Of a DNA stretch of 64,000 bases, positions 16,899 to 26,787 are shown one piece after another (the stretch's first letter is position 1; each line of letters begins with the position of its first letter). The stretch is taken from NCBI GenBank assembly GCA_963753075.1, contig CAVWAR010000002.1, positions 496,001 to 560,000 on the forward strand. Direction: 5' to 3'. Origin of the DNA: Prado023 sp963753075 (GTDB lineage: Bacteria; Actinomycetota; Actinomycetes; S36-B12; CAIYMF01). Both the position numbers and the translations under genes were made by a program. The notes under the pieces are model-generated. The model did not search any database. It was given only the letters and a program-made list of their open reading frames with translations, and was not told the origin of the DNA.

Positions 16899-19346
16899 AT
16901 GCGCAGCGCGATGACGACGGTCACCCTCGACAGCTCGGAGATGCTGATTGTCGGAGTGGTTGCTGCCATCGGAATCGCGGCGCTGGCTGTTGCCTGGATG
17001 TTCTCTCGTGAGGTGCTGGCTGCGCCAGCCGGCACTGCGAAGATGCAGGAGATCGCCGGGGCCATCCAGGAGGGCGCCTCGGCCTACCTGAGCAGGCAGT
17101 TCCGGACCCTCAGCGTCTTCGCGGTCGTGGTTTTCTTCCTCCTCCTGGTGCTGCCCGCGGACTCGAGCTCCGTGCGGATCGGCCGCTCGTTGTTCTTCCT
17201 GGTCGGTGCGGCGTTCTCCGCTTCCGTTGGGTACTTCGGCATGTGGCTGGCCGTGCGCGGCAACGTCCGCGTGACCGCCGCGGCCCGCGACTCCGGGGAG
17301 CAGCGGGCCATGCGCCTGGCCTTCCGCACCGGTGGGGTGGCGGGCATGTTCACCGTCGGGCTGGGCCTGTTCGGTGCGGCCGTCGTGGTTCTGGTCTACC
17401 AGGGAGATGCGCCGAAGGTGCTCGAGGGGTTCGGCCTTGGCGCGGCACTGCTGGCGATGTTCATGCGTGTGGGCGGCGGGATCTTCACCAAGGCCGCCGA
17501 CGTGGGCGCAGACCTCGTGGGCAAGGTGGAGGCGCACATCCCGGAGGACGACCCCCGCAACGCGGCAACCATCGCCGACAACGTGGGCGACAACGTCGGG
17601 GACTGTGCCGGCATGGCTGCCGACCTGTTCGAGTCCTACGCGGTGACCCTGGTCGCCGCGCTGATCCTCGGCACGACCGCGTTCGGGTCCCTGGGCCTGG
17701 TCTTCCCACTGATCGTGCCGGCGATCGGTGTCGTGACCGCGGTGGTTGGCATCTTCGCCGTGGCCCCGCGGGTCGGGGACCGCTCAGGAATGTCGGCGAT
17801 CAACCGTGGCTTCTTCATCTCTGCGGCTCTCTCGGCTGTCCTGGTCGTCATCGCCACCTACGTGTTCCTGCCCGACAGCCTCACCCGGATCACCGGTATC
17901 CGGCTGGATTCCCTCGGCCTGGACGTCGTGGCAGCCGAGACGTTCAACCCCCGGTTCCTGGCCATCGGCGCGGTCCTGATCGGAATCGTCCTGGCCGCCG
18001 CGATCCAGCAGCTCACCGGCTACTTCACCGAGACCGGTCGCCGCCCCGTGGACGACGTCGCGAAGTCGGCTCTGACAGGTCCGGCCACCGTCGTCCTGAC
18101 CGGCATCTCCATCGGCCTGGAGTCCGCGGTCTACTCCGCACTGCTCATCGGGGCGGCGGTCTTCGGTGCCTACTCACTCGGGGGCGGCTCGGTCGTCCTG
18201 AGCCTCTTCGCGATCGCCCTGGCGGGCACTGGCCTGCTGACCACGGTTGGGGTGATCGTGTCCATGGACACCTTCGGCCCTGTGTCGGACAACGCCCAGG
18301 GCATCGCGGAGATGTCCGGGGACGTCCACGGCGAGGGTGCGGTGATCCTCACCAAGCTCGATGCGGTCGGCAACACCACCAAGGCCATCACCAAGGGCAT
18401 CGCGATCGCCACAGCCGTCCTGGCCGCCACGGCGCTGTTCGGGGCATTCCGGGAGTCTGTGACCGAGGCCGCAATCGACGCAGGGCAATCGGCCGGCGAC
18501 GCCCTGACGAACCTGTCGAAGCTCGGCCAGTACATCGGGGTTCTCGACGTCGCCAACCCGCGCAACCTCGTCGGCCTGCTCGTCGGAGCGTCCGTCGTGT
18601 TCCTGTTCTCCGGGCTGGCGATCCAGGCGGTGTCCCGGGCCGCCGGTGCGGTGATCTTCGAGGTCCGCCGCCAGTTCCACGACCACCCGGGGATCATGGC
18701 CGGCACCGAGAAGCCCGAGTACGGCAAGGTCGTGGACATCGTCACCCGGGACTCCCTGCGCGAGCTGAGCACGCCGGGCCTGCTGGCCGTGCTGACCCCG
18801 ATCGTGGTCGGGTTCGGCCTGGGCGTCGGAGCCCTCGGGACGTTCTTGGCCGGCACGATCGTCACCGGGACGTTGATGGCGGTGTTCCTGTCCAACTCCG
18901 GCGGCGCCTGGGACAACGCCAAGAAGTTCGTCGAGGACGGCCACATGGGCGGCAAGAACTCCGATGCACACGCGGCCACCGTGATCGGCGACACCGTGGG
19001 TGATCCGTTCAAGGACACCGCGGGTCCGGCGATCAATCCGCTGCTCAAGGTGATGAACCTCGTGGCGCTGCTGATCGCCCCGGCCGTCGTGGCCGTCACG
19101 CTGGAGGGGCAGACCACTTTGCGGATCGGCATCGCCTTGGGTGCGTTGGCCATCATCATCGGCTCGCTGATCGCCTCCAACCGGCACCGCGGAGGCGGCG
19201 AGGACATGATCGACGGGTGGGCCGACGAGCACGCGGAGGCTGCCAGCGCAGCAGCGCAGGCGCAGCAGGATGCGGGCTCGGCCGGGGCCACTGGGCCGGG
19301 ATCTGACGCGGCGGAGGCGGACACGGAGGCCCCGCCACGTGCCTAG
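16899..19346 (+). CDS. hppA: Membrane-bound proton-translocating pyrophosphatase
   Basis: Pumps protons across the membrane with energy from pyrophosphate hydrolysis, 815 residues and about 16 membrane segments. The substrate site DVGADLVGKVEAHIPEDDPRN starts at Asp201; a second acidic site DNVGDNVGDCAGMAADL follows, and the C-terminal GDTVGDPFKDTAGPAINPLLK is complete. In GNTTKAIT the Lys495/Thr498 pair replaces the Ala/Gly of potassium-dependent enzymes, so this should be the K+-independent H+ pump. The hydrophilic Ala/Gln/Glu-rich C-terminal tail is about 50 residues. The ATG follows AGCGGAGGAGG; the reading from 16854 is rejected. The next gene overlaps its end by eight bases. Confidence 0.95.
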   Translation: MRSAMTTVTLDSSEMLIVGVVAAIGIAALAVAWMFSREVLAAPAGTAKMQEIAGAIQEGASAYLSRQFRTLSVFAVVVFFLLLVLPADSSSVRIGRSLFFLVGAAFSASVGYFGMWLAVRGNVRVTAAARDSGEQRAMRLAFRTGGVAGMFTVGLGLFGAAVVVLVYQGDAPKVLEGFGLGAALLAMFMRVGGGIFTKAADVGADLVGKVEAHIPEDDPRNAATIADNVGDNVGDCAGMAADLFESYAVTLVAALILGTTAFGSLGLVFPLIVPAIGVVTAVVGIFAVAPRVGDRSGMSAINRGFFISAALSAVLVVIATYVFLPDSLTRITGIRLDSLGLDVVAAETFNPRFLAIGAVLIGIVLAAAIQQLTGYFTETGRRPVDDVAKSALTGPATVVLTGISIGLESAVYSALLIGAAVFGAYSLGGGSVVLSLFAIALAGTGLLTTVGVIVSMDTFGPVSDNAQGIAEMSGDVHGEGAVILTKLDAVGNTTKAITKGIAIATAVLAATALFGAFRESVTEAAIDAGQSAGDALTNLSKLGQYIGVLDVANPRNLVGLLVGASVVFLFSGLAIQAVSRAAGAVIFEVRRQFHDHPGIMAGTEKPEYGKVVDIVTRDSLRELSTPGLLAVLTPIVVGFGLGVGALGTFLAGTIVTGTLMAVFLSNSGGAWDNAKKFVEDGHMGGKNSDAHAATVIGDTVGDPFKDTAGPAINPLLKVMNLVALLIAPAVVAVTLEGQTTLRIGIALGALAIIIGSLIASNRHRGGGEDMIDGWADEHAEAASAAAQAQQDAGSAGATGPGSDAAEADTEAPPRA

Positions 19347-20247
19347 CGCCGAACCCGAGCGGACGGCACCAGCGATCTACAACTCGGCGGCGTCCTCGGC
19401 GGGTCATCGGATCCAGACGCGACTGCGGCTCATCCGCATGCGGCCACGGCGTGCCCGCTACCTGAAGAAGCTGGCCGCGGACACGCCCGTCAGCATGCGC
19501 TCGCCTGCCATGGAGACGGCCCCTCGACGCCGCATCCTGGCCATCGCTCACGTCTACTACCCCGAGCTCTGGGATGAGCTTGCTGCCGGTATCGAGCGGA
19601 TCCCTGGCGATGTCGACGTCGTGGTCACGCTTGTGGAAGGGCGAGCGGAGCGGTTGGTCGAGCCGATCCATCGGCGGTTCCCAGGAGCAGAGGTGCGCGC
19701 GGTCCCCAACTGCGGCCGTGACGTCTGGCCATTGCTCCAGGTCCTTGACCAGCTGGGCGACCACGACGCCGTTCTCAAGGTGCACACGAAACGGTCCCCA
19801 CACATGCGCAGGGGCGACGCGTGGCGGCGTGAGCTGCTCAGCGGTCTCATCGGCTCGACTGAGCACATCGGGCGGATCCTGGGCCAGCTCGGCTCCGACC
19901 CACGGATCGGGATCGTGGCACCGGCCCGAAGTGTCCTCGGCCGCGAGTTCCTCGGGCCGAACAGAGCGCCCGTTGAGGCGCTGTCCCGCAAGGGGGGGCG
20001 CCCGTTCGACCCGGATGCCCTCTGGTTCCCCTCTGGCTCCATGTTCTGGTCCCGCACCGAGGTGCTCAAGCCCTTGGCGGACCTGAATCTTGCTGCCGCG
20101 GACTTCGGCGGCGAGACGGGGGCGGTCGACGGAACGCTCGCCCACGCCGTTGAGAGGTACCTGGGAGTCCTGGCTGCGACACAGGACCTGGCGGTCATCG
20201 AGGTCCCGGACATGGATCGGTTGCTCGTCGCCGGTCAGCGGGGGTGA
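19339..20247 (+). CDS. RgpF-like (rhamnan synthesis F) glycosyltransferase
   Basis: A 302-residue protein whose core (residues about 65-280) matches the rhamnan synthesis protein F family: LAIAHVYYPELWDELA, then PNCGRDVWPLL, VLKVHTKRSPHMRRGDAWR, and WFPSGSMFWSR. These enzymes build or modify cell-wall rhamnose polysaccharides. The N-terminal 50 residues are basic. The GTG at 19339 overlaps the hppA stop; other starts inside hppA are less likely. It lies inside a housekeeping block where I do not expect a polysaccharide gene and is far from the main glycan locus. The acceptor is unknown; an accessory wall-glycan role is inferred. Confidence 0.75.
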   Translation: MPSAEPERTAPAIYNSAASSAGHRIQTRLRLIRMRPRRARYLKKLAADTPVSMRSPAMETAPRRRILAIAHVYYPELWDELAAGIERIPGDVDVVVTLVEGRAERLVEPIHRRFPGAEVRAVPNCGRDVWPLLQVLDQLGDHDAVLKVHTKRSPHMRRGDAWRRELLSGLIGSTEHIGRILGQLGSDPRIGIVAPARSVLGREFLGPNRAPVEALSRKGGRPFDPDALWFPSGSMFWSRTEVLKPLADLNLAAADFGGETGAVDGTLAHAVERYLGVLAATQDLAVIEVPDMDRLLVAGQRG

Positions 20248-20291
20248 GGGTTCTGGCGGCACGGGCCGATGGCGCACGTGACAATGGGGGC

Positions 20292-21803
20292 ATGAACCGC
20301 GAAGCCGCCGCCCGCGTGCGGACGTTCCTGCTCGATTCGGGCTTCACTGCTGACGGCGTGCTTACCAGGGTCGGGGCCGAGGCGTTCGCCGCCCTCGGTC
20401 GTGACCTCACCGTCCCGATCCGCCGGGTCCTCGGGCAGTCGCCGCCGACCGTGCTCGATCGGCTGATCGAGGCGTTCCTGCTGGCCGACCCGATCCCGGC
20501 GGACGGCCTGCCGACTCAGGTGCTCGACGATCTCGAGGCACTTGGCATGGTCCGGCGGGACGTGGACAGCGTGACTCCGGTGGTCGAGGTGCACCCCTAC
20601 GGCGAGCCGGACACCGACTGGTTCATCGTCAGCGACATTGGTGCTCCAACGACGCCGGACCACGTCCTCGGCCTCGGCGGGGCCTCGCTCACGCTGGCAC
20701 GGATCACCCCACGCCGGGACGGCGTCCGGGCCATGGACCTCGGGTGCGGCGCCGGGGCCCAGGTCCTGCACGCCGCGCGCCACAATGACGAGGTTGTGGC
20801 TACCGACACCAATCCTAGGGCGCTGGAACTGACGGCACTGTCAGCAGCGCTGTCCGGGATCCCCGAGGGCAGCGTGGTGCTGCGGGAGGGGTCCCTGTTC
20901 GATCCGGTCGCTGACGAGAGGTTCGACCTCGTCGTGTCCAATCCGCCGTTCGTCATCTCACCGAGCCCTCGCTTCACCTATCGCGACGGCGGCCTGCCCG
21001 GTGATGAGCTGTCCCGGTCGGTCGTGCGGGGTGCGGCCGCCCACCTCGCTCCGGGTGGCATGGCTGCGGTTCTGGGCAACTGGATGCACGTCGAGGGCGA
21101 GGACTGGCGCGAGCGCGTGTCCAGCTGGGTGTCGGGGACGGGTGCGGACGCGTGGATCGTCGAGCGTGACTCGCAGCCGGTCGCCGACTACGCGGCCACA
21201 TGGCTGCGGGATGCACAGGTCCCCGAGGGCCCGGTGTTCGACGCCGCCATGGGCGAGTGGCTCGACGCGTTCGCGGCGAAGAGCTGTACGGCCGTGGGGT
21301 TCGGCTGGATCGTCCTGGTCGCCTCGGGTCAACCGGGCGAGGCCGCAGCGGGCGCCCCAGCAGCGGAGGAGTCACCGGAACCCTGGGTGCTGGTCGAGGA
21401 CCTTGCCCACTGCGAACGACTCCCGCACGGCGACGAGGTGCTGGCCTTCCTGAGGGGCTGCGCGGTCGCCGAGCGGCTCGCGGCCCCGAGCCTGCTGGCA
21501 GCCCGCTTCCAGCTGTCCGATGGTGCAACGATCACCACCACGACCCAGATGGCCGCTGGCTCCCTGGCCAACTCCCCGCCCCGCCTCGGGCTGACCGGGG
21601 TGGTTGGTGTTGGGGGCTGGCGACCGGCCATTCCAGTGCCGCCGGAGCTGGTCGTTGCGCTGCTCGAGGACCCCGAGTTGCCCATCGGCGACCGGCTCGA
21701 TGCAGGCGCGGATGCCGAGGGCCTGGACCCCCTGGACATACTCGGACCTGCCCTGATGGGTTTGCGTGAACTGGTGCGGATGGGCATAGTGCGCACCGAA
21801 TGA
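20292..21803 (+). CDS. SAM-dependent methyltransferase with NPPF motif
   Basis: A 503-residue class I methyltransferase with an N-terminal helical domain (residues 1-145), the SAM site RAMDLGCGAGAQVLHAA near 155-170, and DLVVSNPPFVISP around 220-230. The NPPF motif is found in enzymes that methylate planar nitrogens (Gln side chains in release factors, or adenine/guanine bases). A C-terminal extension of about 200 residues has no recognisable domain. Orthologues sit between hppA and topA in Streptomyces, so this is a conserved actinobacterial gene. The ATG follows ACAATGGGGGC. The target is unknown; rRNA or protein methylation is most plausible. Confidence 0.78.
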   Translation: MNREAAARVRTFLLDSGFTADGVLTRVGAEAFAALGRDLTVPIRRVLGQSPPTVLDRLIEAFLLADPIPADGLPTQVLDDLEALGMVRRDVDSVTPVVEVHPYGEPDTDWFIVSDIGAPTTPDHVLGLGGASLTLARITPRRDGVRAMDLGCGAGAQVLHAARHNDEVVATDTNPRALELTALSAALSGIPEGSVVLREGSLFDPVADERFDLVVSNPPFVISPSPRFTYRDGGLPGDELSRSVVRGAAAHLAPGGMAAVLGNWMHVEGEDWRERVSSWVSGTGADAWIVERDSQPVADYAATWLRDAQVPEGPVFDAAMGEWLDAFAAKSCTAVGFGWIVLVASGQPGEAAAGAPAAEESPEPWVLVEDLAHCERLPHGDEVLAFLRGCAVAERLAAPSLLAARFQLSDGATITTTTQMAAGSLANSPPRLGLTGVVGVGGWRPAIPVPPELVVALLEDPELPIGDRLDAGADAEGLDPLDILGPALMGLRELVRMGIVRTE

Positions 21804-21966
21804 CTGAGCGCTGACTGGCGTTTGCGATGATGGATCGCGCGCCGGCCGGTCAGCGGCCCGGGCAGATCGGGGCCGTCGAAGGGCGCCCAGTGAACGACCC
21901 GCCGGTCGGAACCTTCCACCGGCGCCTGCCGGGAAGCACCCGGCTCGCAGCACCAGATGAGGACCC

Positions 21967-24741
21967 GTGGCCGCACGAACGACCGACTCCCCCCGCCGCC
22001 TCGTGATCGTCGAGAGCCCGGCCAAGGCCAAGACGATCCAGGGCTACCTTGGTGCGGGCTACGACGTCCAGGCCTCGGTTGGGCACGTCCGCGACCTGCC
22101 CAACAGCGCGGGCGAGGTGCCCGCGTCGATCAAGGGCAAGCCGTGGGCACGGCTTGCCATCGATGTGGATGACAGCTTCAAGCCCTACTACGTCGTGACC
22201 GCGAACAAGCGGGCCAAGGTTGCAGAGCTGAAGAAGGCCCTGGCCTCTGCCGACGAGCTGTGGCTGGCCACTGATGAGGACCGCGAGGGCGAGGCGATCG
22301 CGTGGCACCTGCGCGAGGTGCTCAAGCCCAAGGTTCCCGTGCGCCGGATGGTCTTCCACGAGATCACCCGGGACGCGATCAACGAGGCTGCCGCGAACAC
22401 CCGTGATCTTGACCAGGACCTGGTCGACGCCCAGGAGACCCGCCGCCTGGTGGACCGCCTGTTCGGGTTCGAAGTGTCGCCGGTCCTCTGGAAGAAGGTG
22501 CTCTCGGGGCTGTCGGCGGGTCGTGTTCAGTCGGTGGCCACGCGCCTGGTCGTCGACCGGGAACGGGCCCGCATCGCCTTCCGCTCGGCGGGCTACTGGG
22601 ATGCCTCAGGGACCTTCGATGCCGCTGGTGGGTCCTTCCCCGCGAAGCTGGTCGCAGTCGATGGCGCGCGAGTCGCCGGCGGATCGGACTTCGGCGACGA
22701 CGGGCAGCTCAAGGCCGGCGCGGTCAAGGCTGGCGCGGTCAGGCTCGACGAGCCTGCGGCGATGACCCTGGTGGCGGCCCTTGACGGTGCGTCATGGTCA
22801 GTGCGCACCGTGACGGAGAAGCCGACAACCCGTCGGCCGTCGGCGCCGTTCATGACCTCCACGCTGCAGCAGGAGGCCTCCCGCAAGCTCCGGTGGGGAG
22901 CCCAGCGGACGATGCGCGCCGCCCAGGGCCTCTACGACAACGGCCACATCACATATATGCGGACCGACTCGACCACGCTGTCGAAGTCGGCGCTTCATGG
23001 TGCCCGGCAGGCGGCGACTGAGATCTACGGTGCCCAGTTCGTCTCCGACAGTCCGCGGACCTACGACCGCAAGGTCAAGAACGCCCAGGAGGCGCACGAG
23101 GCGATCCGCCCCGCGGGGGACAGCTTCGCCAGGCCCGCCGAGCTGGCCGGGCGGGTGGGAGCCGACGAGTTCGCGCTCTACGACCTCATCTGGAAGCGCA
23201 CGATCGCCTCCCAGATGGCCGATGCTCGCCTGGCCACCACGACCGTGCGGCTCGGGGCCGGGACGTCCGACGGTCGTGACGTGGAGTTAACCTCGTCGGG
23301 GACCGTGACACTCTTCGCCGGCTTCCTCGCCGCGTACGAGGAGGGCACCGACGAGGTCCGCGACAGTGAGTCGGGATCCGAGAAGGGCGGCCGTGCCGCC
23401 GACCGACGCCTGCCAGCGATGCGTGAGGGCGATGCCCTGGGTTGCTCCCAGCTGACCGCCGAAGGTCACTCCACGACCCCACCTGCCCGCTACACGGAGG
23501 CCTCCCTGGTCAAGGAGCTCGAGGAGCGCGGGATCGGCCGGCCGTCGACCTATGCCGCGATCATCGCGACCATCGTCGACCGCGGTTACGTGCGCAAGAA
23601 GGGCACCTCGCTGATCCCCACCTTCCTGGCGTTCAGCGTGACGCGGCTGATGGAACAGCACTTCTCGGCACTGGTCGACTACGGCTTCACCGCGCGCCTC
23701 GAGGAGATCCTCGACCTGGTCGCGAACGCCTCGACCGACCGCCTGCGCGTGCTCGAGGGCTTCTTCTACGGCGATCCGACCCGGGACTTCCCCGGCCTGG
23801 ACGCCCTCGTGAACGGCCTCGGGGAGATCGATGCCCGGGCCATGGCATCGTTCCCGGTCACCGCCGACGGGTTGTCCGAGGGGCCGATCACCGGGGCGCC
23901 GGACGAGGTCGTCCTCCGCGTGGGCAAGTACGGGCCCTACCTCGAGCGGGGTGACGAGAAGGGCAACATCGGCGAGGAGGTCGCGCCCGACGACCTCGAC
24001 CTGGCGCTGGCCGAGGAGTTGCTGTCGGCGCCGAGCGGTGATCGCGTGCTCGGTGTGCACCCCGAGTCGGGCCGGGAGATCGTCGCGAAGGCGGGTCGGT
24101 ACGGGCCGTACGTGACCGAGGTCCTGCCGGAGGGGGCACCGAAGTCGGCCAAGCCGCGGACCGGCTCCCTGCTCAGCGGGATGTCGCTGGACACGCTGAC
24201 CATGGACGACGCGCTGCGGATCATGAGCCTGCCGCGGGTGGTGGGCGCGGATCCGGATGGGCACGAGATCACCGCAGCGAACGGGCGCTACGGGCCATAC
24301 ATCGCCCGCACGGTCGAGGGCAAGGCGGACTACCGCTCGCTGGCCTCGGAGGATCAGCTGTTCACCGTGACGCTGGAGGAGGCGCTGGCGCTGTATGCCG
24401 CGCCGAAGCAGCGCCGCGGCCAGGGCCGGGCCGCCGAACCGCTGCGCGAGATCGGCACCGATCCGGCCAGCGGCGAGAAGATCACCCTGCGCGATGGCCG
24501 GTTCGGGCCCTACGTGACCGACGGCACCACCAACGCCTCGCTACGCAAGGGCGACGACCCGGCGACGATCGATCTGGATCGCTCCGCTGAGCTGCTCGCC
24601 GACCGACGGGCGGCCGGGCCACCCGCGAAGCGCACGGCGAAGAAGACCGCGGCAAAGAAGAAGGCCCCAGCCAAGAAGACGACGGCAAAGAAGACGACGG
24701 CCAAGAAGGCAACGGCAAGGACCCCAGCGAAGGCCACGTAG
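21967..24741 (+). CDS. topA: DNA topoisomerase I
   Basis: Relaxes negatively supercoiled DNA; 924 residues. The Toprim domain begins RRLVIVESPAKAKTIQGYLG and carries EDREGEAIAWHLREVL. The active-site Tyr is Tyr330 in ITYMRTDSTTL. Instead of zinc fingers the C-terminus has four copies of the actinobacterial TopA repeat, each with GRYGPY or GRFGPY, at about residues 645-870. A lysine/alanine tail built on AKKT units ends the protein and binds DNA non-specifically in mycobacterial and Streptomyces TopA. The GTG start yields the normal N-terminus. A 160-base gap precedes it. Confidence 0.96.
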   Translation: MAARTTDSPRRLVIVESPAKAKTIQGYLGAGYDVQASVGHVRDLPNSAGEVPASIKGKPWARLAIDVDDSFKPYYVVTANKRAKVAELKKALASADELWLATDEDREGEAIAWHLREVLKPKVPVRRMVFHEITRDAINEAAANTRDLDQDLVDAQETRRLVDRLFGFEVSPVLWKKVLSGLSAGRVQSVATRLVVDRERARIAFRSAGYWDASGTFDAAGGSFPAKLVAVDGARVAGGSDFGDDGQLKAGAVKAGAVRLDEPAAMTLVAALDGASWSVRTVTEKPTTRRPSAPFMTSTLQQEASRKLRWGAQRTMRAAQGLYDNGHITYMRTDSTTLSKSALHGARQAATEIYGAQFVSDSPRTYDRKVKNAQEAHEAIRPAGDSFARPAELAGRVGADEFALYDLIWKRTIASQMADARLATTTVRLGAGTSDGRDVELTSSGTVTLFAGFLAAYEEGTDEVRDSESGSEKGGRAADRRLPAMREGDALGCSQLTAEGHSTTPPARYTEASLVKELEERGIGRPSTYAAIIATIVDRGYVRKKGTSLIPTFLAFSVTRLMEQHFSALVDYGFTARLEEILDLVANASTDRLRVLEGFFYGDPTRDFPGLDALVNGLGEIDARAMASFPVTADGLSEGPITGAPDEVVLRVGKYGPYLERGDEKGNIGEEVAPDDLDLALAEELLSAPSGDRVLGVHPESGREIVAKAGRYGPYVTEVLPEGAPKSAKPRTGSLLSGMSLDTLTMDDALRIMSLPRVVGADPDGHEITAANGRYGPYIARTVEGKADYRSLASEDQLFTVTLEEALALYAAPKQRRGQGRAAEPLREIGTDPASGEKITLRDGRFGPYVTDGTTNASLRKGDDPATIDLDRSAELLADRRAAGPPAKRTAKKTAAKKKAPAKKTTAKKTTAKKATARTPAKAT

Positions 24742-24890
24742 ACCCGCCCCCCGCCAAGCGGCGCGCCCCCCATTTCGCAAACCCTCCCGCAGAGACCAGA
24801 TGCGCGCCGACCGGGAGGTTCCGGCCCTTTGCGGAGGTTCCGCGGGCGGAGGGGAGCTAGGTGTCCGACCTCGTCGGTAGGGTTCGGGTC

Positions 24891-25538
24891 ATGCCCGGGT
24901 TGTTTGTGGTCTTCGAGGGCGGTGATGGGGCCGGCAAGTCCACCCAGTCCCGCCTGCTGGCCGATGCGCTGCGCGGCCGGGGCCACGAGGTGGTCGTCAC
25001 CCGCGAGCCCGGCGGCACCCCGATCGGTGAGGCGATCCGCGAGGTTCTCCTCGGTGCCGGCAGCGAGGGGATGTCAGCACGCACCGAGGCCCTGCTCTTC
25101 GCGGCCGCACGGGCTGAGCACGCCGCTGCCCAGATCCGGCCCGCCGTCGCGCGTGGGGCGGTGGTCATCAGCGATCGCTACCTCGACTCCTCCGTCGCCT
25201 ATCAGGGAGCTGCCCGGGGTCTGGGAGAGGACCGGATCGCCGAGCTGAGCCTGTGGGCAACTGAGGATCTGGTGCCCGACCTCACCGTTGTCCTGGATGT
25301 CGCGCCAGCCGTGGGCCTTGGTCGCGCCGGTGACGCCAACCGGATGGAGGCTGAGCCTGCCGGGTTCCACGCCGAGGTTCGGGAGTCGTTACTGCGTCGG
25401 GCGGCGCTTGATCCGGCTCGGTATCTCGTGGTGCCGGCCGACCGGACCAAGTCAGATATCGCGGCCGAGGTTCTGGCCGCAGTCCTCGCGCGGATCAATG
25501 ATCCCGCCGCGTTGTCGGCCGAGGGGGACAGCCGATGA
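24891..25538 (+). CDS. tmk: Thymidylate kinase
   Basis: Phosphorylates dTMP to dTDP; about 215 residues. The P-loop GGDGAGKST lies at residues 10-18, and DRYLDSSVAYQG is the DR(Y/H) substrate motif. The C-terminal LID region contains the arginine-bearing stretch AGDANRME. An in-frame GTG at 24861 with a GGAGGGGAG site would add ten residues; ATG 24891 matches the family N-terminus (M-GLFVVFEGG) and is chosen with moderate certainty. Its end overlaps holB by four bases, the widespread tmk-holB pair. Confidence 0.93.
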   Translation: MPGLFVVFEGGDGAGKSTQSRLLADALRGRGHEVVVTREPGGTPIGEAIREVLLGAGSEGMSARTEALLFAAARAEHAAAQIRPAVARGAVVISDRYLDSSVAYQGAARGLGEDRIAELSLWATEDLVPDLTVVLDVAPAVGLGRAGDANRMEAEPAGFHAEVRESLLRRAALDPARYLVVPADRTKSDIAAEVLAAVLARINDPAALSAEGDSR

Positions 25539-26740
25539 CCACAGCCCCAGCCCAAGAGGTGCCCAGCGAGCTGTGGCACGAGGTCATCGGTCAACCCGAG
25601 CTCGTGGCCACGCTCGCCCATGCCTCAGCCGACGCCGCTCGGATCCGGCGGGGTGAGCCCGGCCCGTCGATGACCCACGCCTGGTTGCTGACCGGTCCGC
25701 CCGGATCGGGCCGGTCGACCGCGGCCCGGGTGTTCGCAGCGGCGCTGCAGTGCCCGGACGGTGGGTGCGGCCAGTGCGCCGTGTGCCGTCAGGTGCTGGA
25801 CCGCGGCCATGCCGATGTCGACCAGTTCACCCCGGAGCGGCTGCAGATCACCGCCGAGGAGTCCCTCGAGCTGATCCACCGTGCGGCGATGACCCCGATC
25901 ATGGGCCGGTGGAACGTGCTCATCGTGGAGGACGCCGACCGCCTCAACGACATCTCCGGCAACGCCCTGCTCAAGTCACTCGAGGAGCCCAGCCCACGGA
26001 CCGTGTGGATCCTCTGCGCCCCGACTGCGGAGGATGTGCTGCCCACCATTGTGTCGCGCACGCGCCAGGTTCGATTGCGCACGCCGACCACTCGGGAGGT
26101 CGCCGACGCGCTGATCGGCCGTGACCGAGTCGATCCCGCTCTGGCCTCCTTCGCCGCGCGGGCAGCGCAGGGCCACATCGGCCGGGCCCGGGCCCTGGTC
26201 AGCGACGAGCAGGTCCGGTTGCGGCGCAGTGAGGTGCTGGCGATCCCCGGGACCTTGCGCGACCTCACGTCCTGTTTCATCGCCGCACATAACCTGCTGG
26301 ACTCCGCGACAGCCGATGCCGCGAGTATCACCGATGCGCTGGACGCCACCGAGCTCGCCCGGCTGAACCGCGCCTACGGCGAGGGCGCCACCGGTGCGAT
26401 GGCAGCTCGCGTGAAGCGCACCGCGTCGGCGGCCACCAAGGACCTGGAGGCCCGGCAGAAGTCACGTCGCACCCGAACGGTCCGTGACCAGATCGACCGA
26501 GCCCTGCTGGACCTCACCGGCTTGTACCGCGACGTGCTCGTCCTGCAGACCGCAGCGGAGGTGGAACTCATCAACGACGAGATGTTTCCCACAGTGGAGC
26601 GGATGGCCGTGCACAGCACTGTGCCGGAAACGATGGCCCGGCTGGATGCCCTTGACCAGGCCCGGCTCGCAGTGGGGGCCTCCGTGGCGCCGCTGCTGGC
26701 CCTCGAGGCGCTTATGGTAGGTCTGGCGCGGGGGGTGTGA
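25535..26740 (+). CDS. holB: DNA polymerase III delta-prime subunit
   Basis: Clamp-loader subunit of the replicative polymerase, 401 residues. The P-loop GPPGSGRS starts near residue 54. A zinc-module cysteine set (CPDGGCGQCAVC) follows, as in DnaX/HolB. The VLIVEDADRLNDISGNALLKSLEEP stretch carries Walker B (ED rather than DE), and PTIVSRTRQVRL is the SRC-like sensor region with Thr for Cys, expected in delta-prime. The ATG is coupled to tmk. Two small hairpins follow the stop, after which the polysaccharide locus begins. No tRNA gene was found downstream although some actinobacteria have one there. Confidence 0.92.
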   Translation: MTTAPAQEVPSELWHEVIGQPELVATLAHASADAARIRRGEPGPSMTHAWLLTGPPGSGRSTAARVFAAALQCPDGGCGQCAVCRQVLDRGHADVDQFTPERLQITAEESLELIHRAAMTPIMGRWNVLIVEDADRLNDISGNALLKSLEEPSPRTVWILCAPTAEDVLPTIVSRTRQVRLRTPTTREVADALIGRDRVDPALASFAARAAQGHIGRARALVSDEQVRLRRSEVLAIPGTLRDLTSCFIAAHNLLDSATADAASITDALDATELARLNRAYGEGATGAMAARVKRTASAATKDLEARQKSRRTRTVRDQIDRALLDLTGLYRDVLVLQTAAEVELINDEMFPTVERMAVHSTVPETMARLDALDQARLAVGASVAPLLALEALMVGLARGV

Positions 26741-26751
26741 CAGATGCACCT

Positions 26752-26787
26752 GTGGAACTGTTTCCACTGGAGCTCGCGGGGGAGCTC
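26752..26787 (+). terminator. Tandem small hairpins after holB
   Basis: GTGGAA/TTCCAC (26752-26757 with 26762-26767, four-base loop) is followed at once by GAGCTC/GAGCTC (26770-26775 with 26782-26787, six-base loop). They sit 12 bases after the holB stop and probably end the tmk-holB transcript; there is no T tract. Confidence 0.4.

Noticed and set aside
17243..19003. A 586-codon alternative frame inside hppA
   Set aside because: Arg/Gly/Pro-rich, no membrane segments, completely overlapped by hppA.
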